From contig CAVSUJ010000001.1 in NCBI GenBank assembly GCA_963731205.1, positions 992,001 through 1,056,000 on the forward strand: DNA of 64,000 nt, in the 5' to 3' direction. Positions 15,445 to 23,007 of this stretch are shown here, piece by piece. Source of the stretch: DATAZK01 sp963731205 (GTDB taxonomy: Bacteria > Actinomycetota > Actinomycetes > Frankiales > Frankiaceae). Both the position numbers and the translations under genes were made by a program. The first letter of the stretch is position 1. Each line of letters starts with the position of its first letter. The notes beneath the pieces are model-generated. The model searched no databases, was not told the origin of the DNA, and was given only the letters and a program-made list of their open reading frames with translations.

Positions 15445-16506
15445 GTGAGAATGATCGGGTTGGAAACACGTTCGGGCAGCGGGCGAAATGCCGGCGCAGC
15501 GCCCGACGCGCTCGCCCCCCTGCTGCTCGTCGAGGACGACGAGGGCGACGCCTTCCTGGTCACCGAGCTGCTGCTCGAGGCCGGTATCGACTGGCCCGTC
15601 GAGTGGGTACGCAACCTTTCCGAAGCCGCTGCCGCCCTCTCGTCCGGCGTGCGTTGCGTGCTGCTGGACCTCGGTCTTCCCGACGCCGATGACCGTCCCG
15701 ACGGCCTCGGCGCGCTGCACGATCTGCTCGAGGTCGCTCCCCTGACACCTGTCCTGGTGCTCACCGGACTCGACGACGAGGCTCGCGGAGCGGCCGCGGT
15801 GTTCGCCGGCGCGCAGGACTACCTGGTCAAAGGTCAGGTTGACGGCAACAGCCTGGCCCGGGCCGTGCTCTATGCCGTCGAGCGGCGCCGCGCCGAGGAA
15901 TCCAGCCGCCAGCTCATGGAAGCCCGGCTCCTGCAGGGCGAGAACGACCGGCTGACCCGTGGCCTGCTCCCCCAGCCTCAGCTGCGCTCCCCCGATCTCT
16001 TCGTGCATTCGCGGTACACGCCCGGCGAGCGCCGGTTGGTGCTGGGAGGTGACTTCTACGACGTGTTGGAGGGCACCGATGGCCGGCTGCATCTGCTCGT
16101 CGGTGATGTCAGCGGGCACGGCCCTGACGAGGCAGCCCTCGGCGTGCACCTGCGGGTGGCCTGGCGCACGCTGGTACTGGCCGGGGTGCCGTCCCCCGAC
16201 GTGCTTCCGATCCTGGAGGACATCCTGGTGCGGGAGCGGCGGTCGGAAGAGATCTTCGCGACGGTGTGCCAGTTCGTGATCAGCGCCGACCGGGGGCGCG
16301 GCACGCTGTGGCTCGCCGGCCATCCGGTGCCGATCCTGCTCGAGCCGGAATGCCGTCCGCTCGCCGGCGAGGAGGTCGCCGGACCGCCGCTCGGCGCCGT
16401 TCCCGGCCTGTCCTGGGAGCGCGTCGAGGTGACGCTGCCACTGCCCTGGGCGTTGGCGCTGCACTCGGACGGCCTCTTCGAGGGCTTTGCGGGCGATGCG
16501 CGCTGA
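15445..16506 (+). CDS. Response regulator with PP2C (SpoIIE) phosphatase output, frameshifted end
   Basis: A receiver domain (residues about 26-145: L-L-V-E-D-D-E-G-D, phosphoacceptor in V-L-L-D-L-G-L-P-D, Lys in Y-L-V-K-G) is followed by a short coiled linker and a PP2C/SpoIIE phosphatase domain (G-G-D-F-Y-D-V and D-V-S-G-H-G for metal binding). Such proteins dephosphorylate anti-sigma antagonists or other partners. The frame stops at TGA 16504-16506, before the final conserved phosphatase motif. That motif (N-G-G-P-M-A-D-D-L-A-L-L-L-V) follows in another frame up to 16700, so a single-base loss near 16498-16503 is likely. It heads a three-gene signalling operon with a histidine kinase and a second regulator. 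Confidence 0.8.
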   Translation: MRMIGLETRSGSGRNAGAAPDALAPLLLVEDDEGDAFLVTELLLEAGIDWPVEWVRNLSEAAAALSSGVRCVLLDLGLPDADDRPDGLGALHDLLEVAPLTPVLVLTGLDDEARGAAAVFAGAQDYLVKGQVDGNSLARAVLYAVERRRAEESSRQLMEARLLQGENDRLTRGLLPQPQLRSPDLFVHSRYTPGERRLVLGGDFYDVLEGTDGRLHLLVGDVSGHGPDEAALGVHLRVAWRTLVLAGVPSPDVLPILEDILVRERRSEEIFATVCQFVISADRGRGTLWLAGHPVPILLEPECRPLAGEEVAGPPLGAVPGLSWERVEVTLPLPWALALHSDGLFEGFAGDAR

Positions 16507-16700
16507 CCGAGACGGAAGCGCGCCCGCGTCTCGGGCTCACCGGTCTGCTCGACATCCTGAACGCCGCTCAAGCGCGCGACCTCGACGACAGCACGCTGCT
16601 GGACACCGTCATCGACGAGGCGGAGCGGCGCAACGGCGGGCCCATGGCCGACGATTTGGCTCTCCTGCTGGTGCGCCACGCTCCCCGGTCAGGCGCGTGA
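16500..16700 (+). pseudogene. Displaced C-terminal part of the PP2C phosphatase domain
   Basis: This segment continues the phosphatase domain in the -1 frame: A-L-T-E-T-E, then PRLGLTGLLDILNAAQARDL and the terminal NGGPMADDLALLLV motif that holds the last metal-binding aspartates. Its stop overlaps the histidine kinase start (GTGA), as expected for the true 3' end of the gene. Inserting one C in GATGCG-CGCTGACC would give D-A-P-L-T-E and restore one frame of about 417 residues. It could be a sequencing error, a real mutation or, less likely, programmed frameshifting. Confidence 0.65.
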
Positions 16701-18352
16701 GCGAGCAGCAGAATCCGGACGGCACGCCGGCCTCCGGATGGAGCCTGCGGCGCCGGCTCGCCTGGACCTTCGTCGTTCTCGGGCTGCTCGTCGCCACAGG
16801 CACGGTGCTCGCCGCGATCTCGCTGGCCCGGCTCAACGCGGCGCAGCATCGCCAGGTCGATCGCCTCGATCCGGCGAGCCAGGTGAACGACGACCTGTTC
16901 ATCTCGCTGCTCAACCAGGAGACGGGGCTGCGCGGCTTCGCGCTGACCCGCCAGGAGGAGTTCCTCTCGCCCTACAACCAGGGACGCGCCCGTACCGATA
17001 TTGACCTGCGCCGGCTCCACGGCTTGCTGATTCATGAGCCCGCCAGTCTGGCTGACCTGAAAACCCTCGAGGCGGCCGCCCGCAGCTGGCAGCAGAAGTA
17101 CACCGTCCCGGCCCTCGCGGTGATCCAGGCGACGCCGCGCGGCACCATTCCTGCGGTCCAGTTCACCCGCGGGAAGGCGATGTTCGACCAGATCCGCGCC
17201 GACTACGACCGCCTCACCACCAGCGTCGGCGACGCCCGCCGCCATGCCCGCGACCAGCTTCGCGATTCGACCCAGCTGCTGGTCGGCCTCGTCGTGGGAG
17301 CCGCCGTCCTCGCCGTCCTGATCAGCCTGGCGCTCTTTCGGGCACTTCGCGGCTGGATCACCGCCCCGCTGTCGGCGCTGCGCCGGGAGGTCCGCGCCGT
17401 CGCCGCGGGCGACCTCGAACACCCGGTGGTCGTCTCCGGCCCACCCGACATCGTCGAGCTGGGGGCCGATGCCGAGCTGATGCGTCAGCGGATGCTCCAC
17501 GAGTACTTCGGGGCGGTCCAGGCCCGCAGCGAGGCCCAGGCAGCAGCCGACCAGGTGGCGTTTCAGGCTCAAGAGCTACGGCGGTCGAACGCCGAACTCG
17601 AGCAGTTCGCCTACATCGCCTCCCACGATCTGCAGGAGCCGCTGCGCAAGGTCGCGAGCTTCTGCCAGATGCTCGACCGCCGCTATTCGGGGCAGCTGGA
17701 CGAGCGGGCCGACCAGTACATCGCCTTCGCCGTCGACGGCGCCAAGCGGATGCAGAACCTGATCAACGATCTGCTCGCGTTCAGCCGCGTCGGACGCACC
17801 ACCGCAGGATTTCGGCCGGTCGATCTCGCCGAATGCGTGGCCAATGCCCAAAGCGACCTCGAAACCCTGCTGGCCGAGACGGAAGCGGTCGTCGACGTCG
17901 GCGACCTTCCGGAGCTCCCCGGTGACGTGAGCCTGCTGCGCCAGCTGTTCATCAACCTCATCGGCAACGCCGTGAAGTTCCGCGGCGAGCATCCGCCGCG
18001 GATCCGTATCACTGCCGAGCCGGCCGAGGACGACTTCTGGGCGATCACCGTCGCCGACAACGGGATCGGTATCGATCCCCGTTACAACGAAAAGGTCTTT
18101 GCCATCTTCGCCCGCCTGCATGCCCGCGAGCAGTACGAGGGCACCGGCATCGGACTGGCGCTGTGTCGCAAGATCGTCGAGTTCCACGGCGGGACGATCG
18201 GCGTCGTCACCGATGCGCCGCCCGGCGTCTCGCTGGGGGGCGCGACGTTGCGCTTCACGCTTCCCGCCACCACAAGAACTGCCTCACCTCACCAGGAGCC
18301 GGCGAATGCCGGTGCCCATCGCTCAGCCCCATCGAGAACGGGAGAGTCATGA
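16697..18352 (+). CDS. CHASE3-HAMP sensor histidine kinase
   Basis: A 551-residue membrane histidine kinase. A first membrane helix (about 17-40) and a second (about 195-218) enclose a CHASE3-like sensor with L-N-Q-E-T-G-L-R-G-F. A HAMP region and a coiled linker follow. The phosphoacceptor box is ASHDLQEPLRKVASFCQMLD (His at about residue 314), of the bacteriophytochrome-like HisKA class. The ATP-binding domain shows N (INLIGNAVKF), G1 (DNGIGID) and G2 (GTGIGLAL) boxes. It overlaps the phosphatase gene upstream and the Rcp1-like regulator downstream, 4 bp each. The three probably form one phosphorelay; the signal is unknown. Confidence 0.9.
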   Translation: MSEQQNPDGTPASGWSLRRRLAWTFVVLGLLVATGTVLAAISLARLNAAQHRQVDRLDPASQVNDDLFISLLNQETGLRGFALTRQEEFLSPYNQGRARTDIDLRRLHGLLIHEPASLADLKTLEAAARSWQQKYTVPALAVIQATPRGTIPAVQFTRGKAMFDQIRADYDRLTTSVGDARRHARDQLRDSTQLLVGLVVGAAVLAVLISLALFRALRGWITAPLSALRREVRAVAAGDLEHPVVVSGPPDIVELGADAELMRQRMLHEYFGAVQARSEAQAAADQVAFQAQELRRSNAELEQFAYIASHDLQEPLRKVASFCQMLDRRYSGQLDERADQYIAFAVDGAKRMQNLINDLLAFSRVGRTTAGFRPVDLAECVANAQSDLETLLAETEAVVDVGDLPELPGDVSLLRQLFINLIGNAVKFRGEHPPRIRITAEPAEDDFWAITVADNGIGIDPRYNEKVFAIFARLHAREQYEGTGIGLALCRKIVEFHGGTIGVVTDAPPGVSLGGATLRFTLPATTRTASPHQEPANAGAHRSAPSRTGES

Positions 18353-18792
18353 CCACCGCCGAGCCGCGGCTCATCGAAGTGCTTCTTGTCGAAGACGATC
18401 CGGGTGACGTGCTGCTCACCCGCGAGGCCTTCGAGCACCAGAAGGTCGCCAACCGGCTGCACGTCGTCAACAACGGCGAAGACGCGATCGCTTTCCTGCG
18501 CAAGGAGGGCGAGTACGCCGATGCTCCGGAGCCCGATCTGGTACTGCTCGACCTGAACCTGCCGGGAATGCACGGCCGCGAGGTGCTCGCCGCGGTGAAG
18601 GAAGACGCGCATCTGCAGACGATTCCGGTCGTCGTGCTGACGACGTCGGAGGCCGAGGAGGACGTGCTGCGCAGCTACCGCCTGCACGCCAACGCCTACG
18701 TCACCAAGCCGGTGGACTTCGACCGGTTCATGGCCGTGGTGCGAGCGATCGATGAGTTCTTCGTCAGTGTGGTGCGCCTGCCGAGCCGGTAG
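18349..18792 (+). CDS. Rcp1-like single-domain response regulator
   Basis: A 147-residue stand-alone receiver. Acidic pocket L-L-V-E-D-D-P-G-D at residues about 11-19, phosphoacceptor Asp in L-V-L-L-D-L-N-L-P-G, Thr/Ser switch V-V-L-T-T-S and Lys in V-T-K-P-V-D-F are all present. The E-D-D-P-G-D start and the length match the Rcp1 family that pairs with bacteriophytochrome-type kinases. ATG 18349 overlaps the kinase stop by 4 bp and follows a GGAGAG ribosome site. With no output domain it likely acts as a phosphate shuttle or binds a partner, perhaps the upstream PP2C regulator. Confidence 0.9.
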   Translation: MTTAEPRLIEVLLVEDDPGDVLLTREAFEHQKVANRLHVVNNGEDAIAFLRKEGEYADAPEPDLVLLDLNLPGMHGREVLAAVKEDAHLQTIPVVVLTTSEAEEDVLRSYRLHANAYVTKPVDFDRFMAVVRAIDEFFVSVVRLPSR

Positions 18793-18829
18793 GAGGAGGC
18801 CGGCGAGCGCGCTATCGGCGGGAGATCGC

Positions 18830-18835
18830 TAACGT
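18830..18835 (+). promoter_or_regulatory. Putative -10 box of crtI
   Basis: TAACGT ends 7 nt before GTG 18843, so the crtI message may be leaderless. There is no ribosome site next to the GTG, which agrees. Confidence 0.35.
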
Positions 18836-18842
18836 CAGCCCC

Positions 18843-20444
18843 GTGCGAACAGTGCCCGGCCGCACCGACCGGGTGATCGTGGTGGGCGCGGGGCTTTCGG
18901 GCCTGTCCGCGGCGCTGCACCTGGCGGGCGCCGGGCGCACGGTGACCGTCGTCGAGCGATCAGATGTCCCGGGCGGACGGGCGGGGACGTGGTCGGCCGG
19001 CGGCTACACGTTCGACACCGGTCCGACGGTCCTGACGATGCCCGAACTGGTGGAGCAGGCGTTCGCCGCGGTCGGTGCACGAATGAGTGACCACCTCGAG
19101 CTGATGCCGGTGGATCCGCTGTATCGGGCGCTCTTTCCGGACGGCAGCACGCTGGACGTGCGCGCGGGGGTCGACGCGATGGCAGCGGAAGTGGAACGCG
19201 TCTGCGGAGGCGCCGAGGCGGCCGGCTACCGCCGCTTCGTCGACTTCGTCTCCAAGCTCTACGCGCTGGAGATGAACGCCTTCATCGACCGCAATTTCGA
19301 CCATCCCTGGAGCCTGGATCCCCGGCCGCTGGCCCGCCTCGTCGCGATGGGCGGCCTGCGCCGGCTCGCCCCGAAGGTGAACTCCTACCTGAAGGATCCG
19401 CGGACCCGAAGACTGCTGTCGTTCCAGGCGATGTACGCCGGCCTTTCCCCCTACGACGCGCTCGCGATCTACGCCGTCATCAGCTATCTGGACTCGGTGG
19501 CCGGGGTGTACTTCCCCCGCGGCGGCATGCACGCCGTGCCGCGGGCAATGGCGGCCGCAGGCCAAGCCGCTGGAGTCGAGTTCCGCTATGGCACCGCGGT
19601 CAGCCGGGTCGACGTCACTGCGGGACGCGCTACCGGCGTCATCCTGGAAGGCGGGGAACGGCTGCCGGCCGACGCCGTCGTGCTCACCCCTGACGCCCCG
19701 GTCGCCTTCCGTGAGCTGCTTCCCGATACGGCGGTGGGCCGGGTCTGGAACCGGCGGCTCCCCCGCCAGAAGTACAGCCCGTCGTGCTTCCTGCTGCTGG
19801 CCGGCAGCAGCAACTCCTACCCGGGGGCTGCGCATCACACCATCTCCTTCGGACGCGCCTGGCGTCGCACGTTCACCGAGCTCATCGATCGCCACGAGCT
19901 GATGAGCGACCCGTCGCTGCTTGTGACGTCCGCGACGACGAGCGACCCGGATCTCGCGCCACCCGGCCGGCACACGTACTACGTGCTCGCGCCGGCGCCG
20001 AACCTGGACGCGCGGCTGGACTGGTCGGTGATCGGACCGCGCTACCGCGACGAGGTCCTCGAGACGCTGGAGCGTCGCGGCTGGGTCGGCTTCGAATCGG
20101 GGATCGAGGTCGAGACGATGACCACCCCGGCTGACTGGCGAGCGCGCGGCATGGAACGCGGCGCGCCCTTCGCCGCCGCGCACACGTTCCGCCAGACCGG
20201 ACCGCTGCGGGTACCCAATCTGGTGCCAGGCGTGGAGAACGTCGTGCTGGCGGGCTCGGGTACGGTCCCCGGTGTCGGGGTGCCGATGGTGCTGGTGTCA
20301 GGACGCCTGGCCGCGCAGCGGATCACGGGCGTCGACCTCGAGCGCCGCCCGCGGGCCACCCACATTGAGCCGCCGACCCGGCAGCAGCCGACGCGGAGTG
20401 GGGTCGTCGTCGCGCAGCCACTCGGCGAAAGCCCGCAGCGGTAG
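18843..20444 (+). CDS. crtI: Phytoene desaturase
   Basis: A 533-residue FAD-dependent CrtI desaturase converting phytoene stepwise to lycopene at the membrane. It has the N-terminal VIVVGAGLSGLSAALHLAGA fold, the P-G-G-R-A-G-T region, F-D-T-G-P-T-V-L-T-M-P, the mid-protein F-P-R-G-G-M-H-A-V-P and the C-terminal G-S-G-T-V-P-G-V-G-V-P-M-V-L-V-S-G, all typical of bacterial CrtI. The last 45 residues after the A-A-Q-R-I region look like a non-conserved tail and lie antisense to the end of the GGDEF-EAL gene (147-bp overlap). Start is GTG 18843, probably leaderless. No other crt gene is adjacent. Confidence 0.9.
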   Translation: MRTVPGRTDRVIVVGAGLSGLSAALHLAGAGRTVTVVERSDVPGGRAGTWSAGGYTFDTGPTVLTMPELVEQAFAAVGARMSDHLELMPVDPLYRALFPDGSTLDVRAGVDAMAAEVERVCGGAEAAGYRRFVDFVSKLYALEMNAFIDRNFDHPWSLDPRPLARLVAMGGLRRLAPKVNSYLKDPRTRRLLSFQAMYAGLSPYDALAIYAVISYLDSVAGVYFPRGGMHAVPRAMAAAGQAAGVEFRYGTAVSRVDVTAGRATGVILEGGERLPADAVVLTPDAPVAFRELLPDTAVGRVWNRRLPRQKYSPSCFLLLAGSSNSYPGAAHHTISFGRAWRRTFTELIDRHELMSDPSLLVTSATTSDPDLAPPGRHTYYVLAPAPNLDARLDWSVIGPRYRDEVLETLERRGWVGFESGIEVETMTTPADWRARGMERGAPFAAAHTFRQTGPLRVPNLVPGVENVVLAGSGTVPGVGVPMVLVSGRLAAQRITGVDLERRPRATHIEPPTRQQPTRSGVVVAQPLGESPQR

Positions 20445-22985
20445 CGGCCGCACCAGCAGCGCGCCCTGGGCCTGCCCGCAGCCCATCCGGCGCAGGTGGT
20501 CCCACACCGGCTGGCGGTCGACACCCTCGGCGACGACGTCGAGCCCGAGCTTGGCTCCGAGCTCCACGATCGAACGCACGATGGCCTCGTCCGAGCTGTC
20601 GTGGTCGATGCGCCGCACGAAGCCGGAGTCGATCTTGACCTGGCGGATCGGCATCCGGCGCAGGTAGGACAGTGACGAGTGCCCGGTGCCGAACCCGTCA
20701 ACGGCCACCCGGACCCCCAGCGCAGAGAGCTGGCGCAGACCGGGAAGGGCCTTGCTGTCGTCGGTGACGACGCTGCTCTCGGCGATCTCGAGGGTGAGCC
20801 GGTCAGCCGGAACGCCATGCGTCTCCAGCAGGCGAGCGACCATCTCCGGCAGCGAGGTGTCAGCCAGCGCCCGTGCCGGCAGGTTCACCGAGACGCCGAG
20901 CTCGCAGCGAGTCAGCCGCCACTCGGCGCACGCCGTCACGGCGGCGCTGAGCAGGTACCTGGCCAGCTCGCTCGCCAGCCCGCTGCTGGCAGCCGTGGGG
21001 ACGAACTCCTCCGGCACGAGCAGCCCGCGCTCGGGATGCTGCCAGCGCGGCAAGACCTCGACGCTGACCACCTCACCGGTGATGAGCGAGGCGATCGGCT
21101 CCGCGTAGATCGTGAGTTCGCCGTCGGCCAGCGCCCGGCGCAGCTCGCCCGCAAACGTGAGCTGCTGCGCGTCCGTCTGGCCCATGCCCGATTCCCAGAG
21201 CCGCAGGCCTCGGTTGGTGGCCTTGGCCGCGTACATGGCCATGTCGGCGCGCTTGAGCAGTCCGGACGCCTCGATGCCGTGCCGCGGGGCGAGCGCGACG
21301 CCGATCGACATGCCGACGGAGATGACGAGGTCAGCAAGCGTGACCGGTTCGGCGATGGCGCGCAGCACGCGCTCGCCGGCCTCGGCCGCCGCTTCCGCAG
21401 TCAGCGTGTTGGGCAGCAGGATGGCGAACTCGTCGCCTCCGAGCCGGGCAAGCACGTCGCCCGGGGCCAGTGCGTCCGAGGCCCGCCGGGCCACCTCTTG
21501 CAGGAGCACGTCGCCCATCTGGTGGCCGAGGGCGTCGTTCACATCCTTGAAGCCGTTGAGGTCGCAGATCATGACGGCGGCGCCGGCCCGATCGCCGGAG
21601 CGGATCTCGGCCAGCACGTCGGTCAGCTGCTGGTGCAGGTAGCTGCGGTTGACCAGGCCCGTGAGGGCGTCGTGGCGGACGGCATGCGTCAGCCCGTTGA
21701 TCAGCCAGCCGTTGCGCAGCGCGAGACCGGCGTGGTTGGCAAGGGTTTCCACCAGTCGCAGGTCAGCGGCGTCGAAGGTACGGACCTGACCGACCCGGCC
21801 GGCGACGAGCAGGCTCCCAGTGACGGGAGCGGCTGGCGCTGACTGGCCGGTCTGACCCGACTGCAGCTCGTCTTCCTGCGCGGGCGCGTCGCGCAGCGGC
21901 ACGGCGAGTGCCTCCCGGCGGCCGACCCGCTTGAGATAGCGACGCCAGTCCGGACGGCGCGCGAGGCCCGAGCGGTGTGGCAGCAGGATGGCCGTGCCGG
22001 TGCGCAGCACCTGGGCGTGTACGGGATCGGGGATCTCGAGGTCGGATGCGCCGGCCGAGGCGTCATTGCGCTGCAGGCGCCCGCTCTGGTCGACGGTCAG
22101 CCGGGTCGGCAGGCCCTCGGGCAGCGCGGGTGCGAAGACGATCTCGGCGTGCTCGGCGGCGGCGATCTCGCGCGCCGACAGGAGCAGCTGACGCAGCACC
22201 TCGTCCGGCTCGTGGGTGTTGCTGATCGCGTCGGTGAAGCCGTAGAGGCGGGCGAGCGCCGCGTGCCGGCCGGTCAGCGCGGCATAGGCGCGGTAGCAGA
22301 TCAGGATCACGGCGGCGGCGCCGGCGAGCAGCCAGCCCGTCTCGGTCGAGCGTTGCAGCGCGTTGACGGCGACGAGAGCGATAGTGCCGATGACAGCGGA
22401 GACCGCGCTGCTGGTGGCGACGGCGCGGGTCAGGTCGCTGAGATGGAACTCGTCCTGAAAGAGCGCGATGACGAGCGTCACCAGGACTGCGGAGACGACG
22501 CCGCTGACCAGGACGGCGACGTAGGCCGCGAGCCAGGCGCGGGGCGAGGAGACCGGCGATCCGTCGCAGATCAGCCGGAAGAGTTCGACGGCCATGCCGA
22601 CCTCGACCAGCAGGACCGCTGTGTTGACGCCGAGTTTCAGCAGCGACTGCCGACGAATGATCGCGAAGACGATGAGCGGGCCGATCAGCCGCGCCAGCAC
22701 CAGATCGGGGGGCGCGGTGAAGAACAGTCCGAGCACGAGAGGGGCCTCGGAAAGCGAAACCGTACGTGCGCCGCCCCGCATCTGGACGTGCAGGACGCAG
22801 ACCTCGGCGACACCGAACAGGGCAGCGAGCAGCAGCCAGGAGACGGTCGGCCCGGCAGGGCTCGCCGAATGCTGCGGCAGGAAACCGGCGAGGCCGAATC
22901 CGGCCGCGGCGATCAGAAGCCCCGCCGTCCACGCCCGGGACGGGTGCCCGGCGGCCGGCGTGCGGGATCGCCGCAAAAGCTTCAT
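20298..22985 (-). CDS. GGDEF-EAL cyclic-di-GMP protein with degenerate EAL domain
   Basis: An 895-residue membrane protein. About seven N-terminal hydrophobic segments (to about residue 235) resemble a MASE-type sensor, then a GAF-like region (about 250-430), a GGDEF domain and an EAL domain. The cyclase site is intact (R-L-G-G-D-E-F, about residue 515). The EAL motif reads E-V-L and the usual D-D-F-G-T-G-Y reads V-D-G-F-G-T-G-H, so a metal-binding Asp is lost; N, E-I-A-E-S and K-I-D remain. It is therefore probably a cyclase with an inactive or c-di-GMP-binding EAL domain. It begins 22 bp after the subtilase gene and probably shares its transcript. Confidence 0.88.
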   Translation of the reverse strand: MKLLRRSRTPAAGHPSRAWTAGLLIAAAGFGLAGFLPQHSASPAGPTVSWLLLAALFGVAEVCVLHVQMRGGARTVSLSEAPLVLGLFFTAPPDLVLARLIGPLIVFAIIRRQSLLKLGVNTAVLLVEVGMAVELFRLICDGSPVSSPRAWLAAYVAVLVSGVVSAVLVTLVIALFQDEFHLSDLTRAVATSSAVSAVIGTIALVAVNALQRSTETGWLLAGAAAVILICYRAYAALTGRHAALARLYGFTDAISNTHEPDEVLRQLLLSAREIAAAEHAEIVFAPALPEGLPTRLTVDQSGRLQRNDASAGASDLEIPDPVHAQVLRTGTAILLPHRSGLARRPDWRRYLKRVGRREALAVPLRDAPAQEDELQSGQTGQSAPAAPVTGSLLVAGRVGQVRTFDAADLRLVETLANHAGLALRNGWLINGLTHAVRHDALTGLVNRSYLHQQLTDVLAEIRSGDRAGAAVMICDLNGFKDVNDALGHQMGDVLLQEVARRASDALAPGDVLARLGGDEFAILLPNTLTAEAAAEAGERVLRAIAEPVTLADLVISVGMSIGVALAPRHGIEASGLLKRADMAMYAAKATNRGLRLWESGMGQTDAQQLTFAGELRRALADGELTIYAEPIASLITGEVVSVEVLPRWQHPERGLLVPEEFVPTAASSGLASELARYLLSAAVTACAEWRLTRCELGVSVNLPARALADTSLPEMVARLLETHGVPADRLTLEIAESSVVTDDSKALPGLRQLSALGVRVAVDGFGTGHSSLSYLRRMPIRQVKIDSGFVRRIDHDSSDEAIVRSIVELGAKLGLDVVAEGVDRQPVWDHLRRMGCGQAQGALLVRPLPLRAFAEWLRDDDPTPRRLLPGRRLNVGGPRAALEVDARDPLRGQAS

Positions 22986-23007
22986 CCCGCTGGGACGCCG
23001 ATCGTGA

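Noticed and set aside
20679..21842. Plus-strand frame of 387 codons
   Set aside because: It is the antisense shadow of the GGDEF-EAL gene, without conserved motifs.
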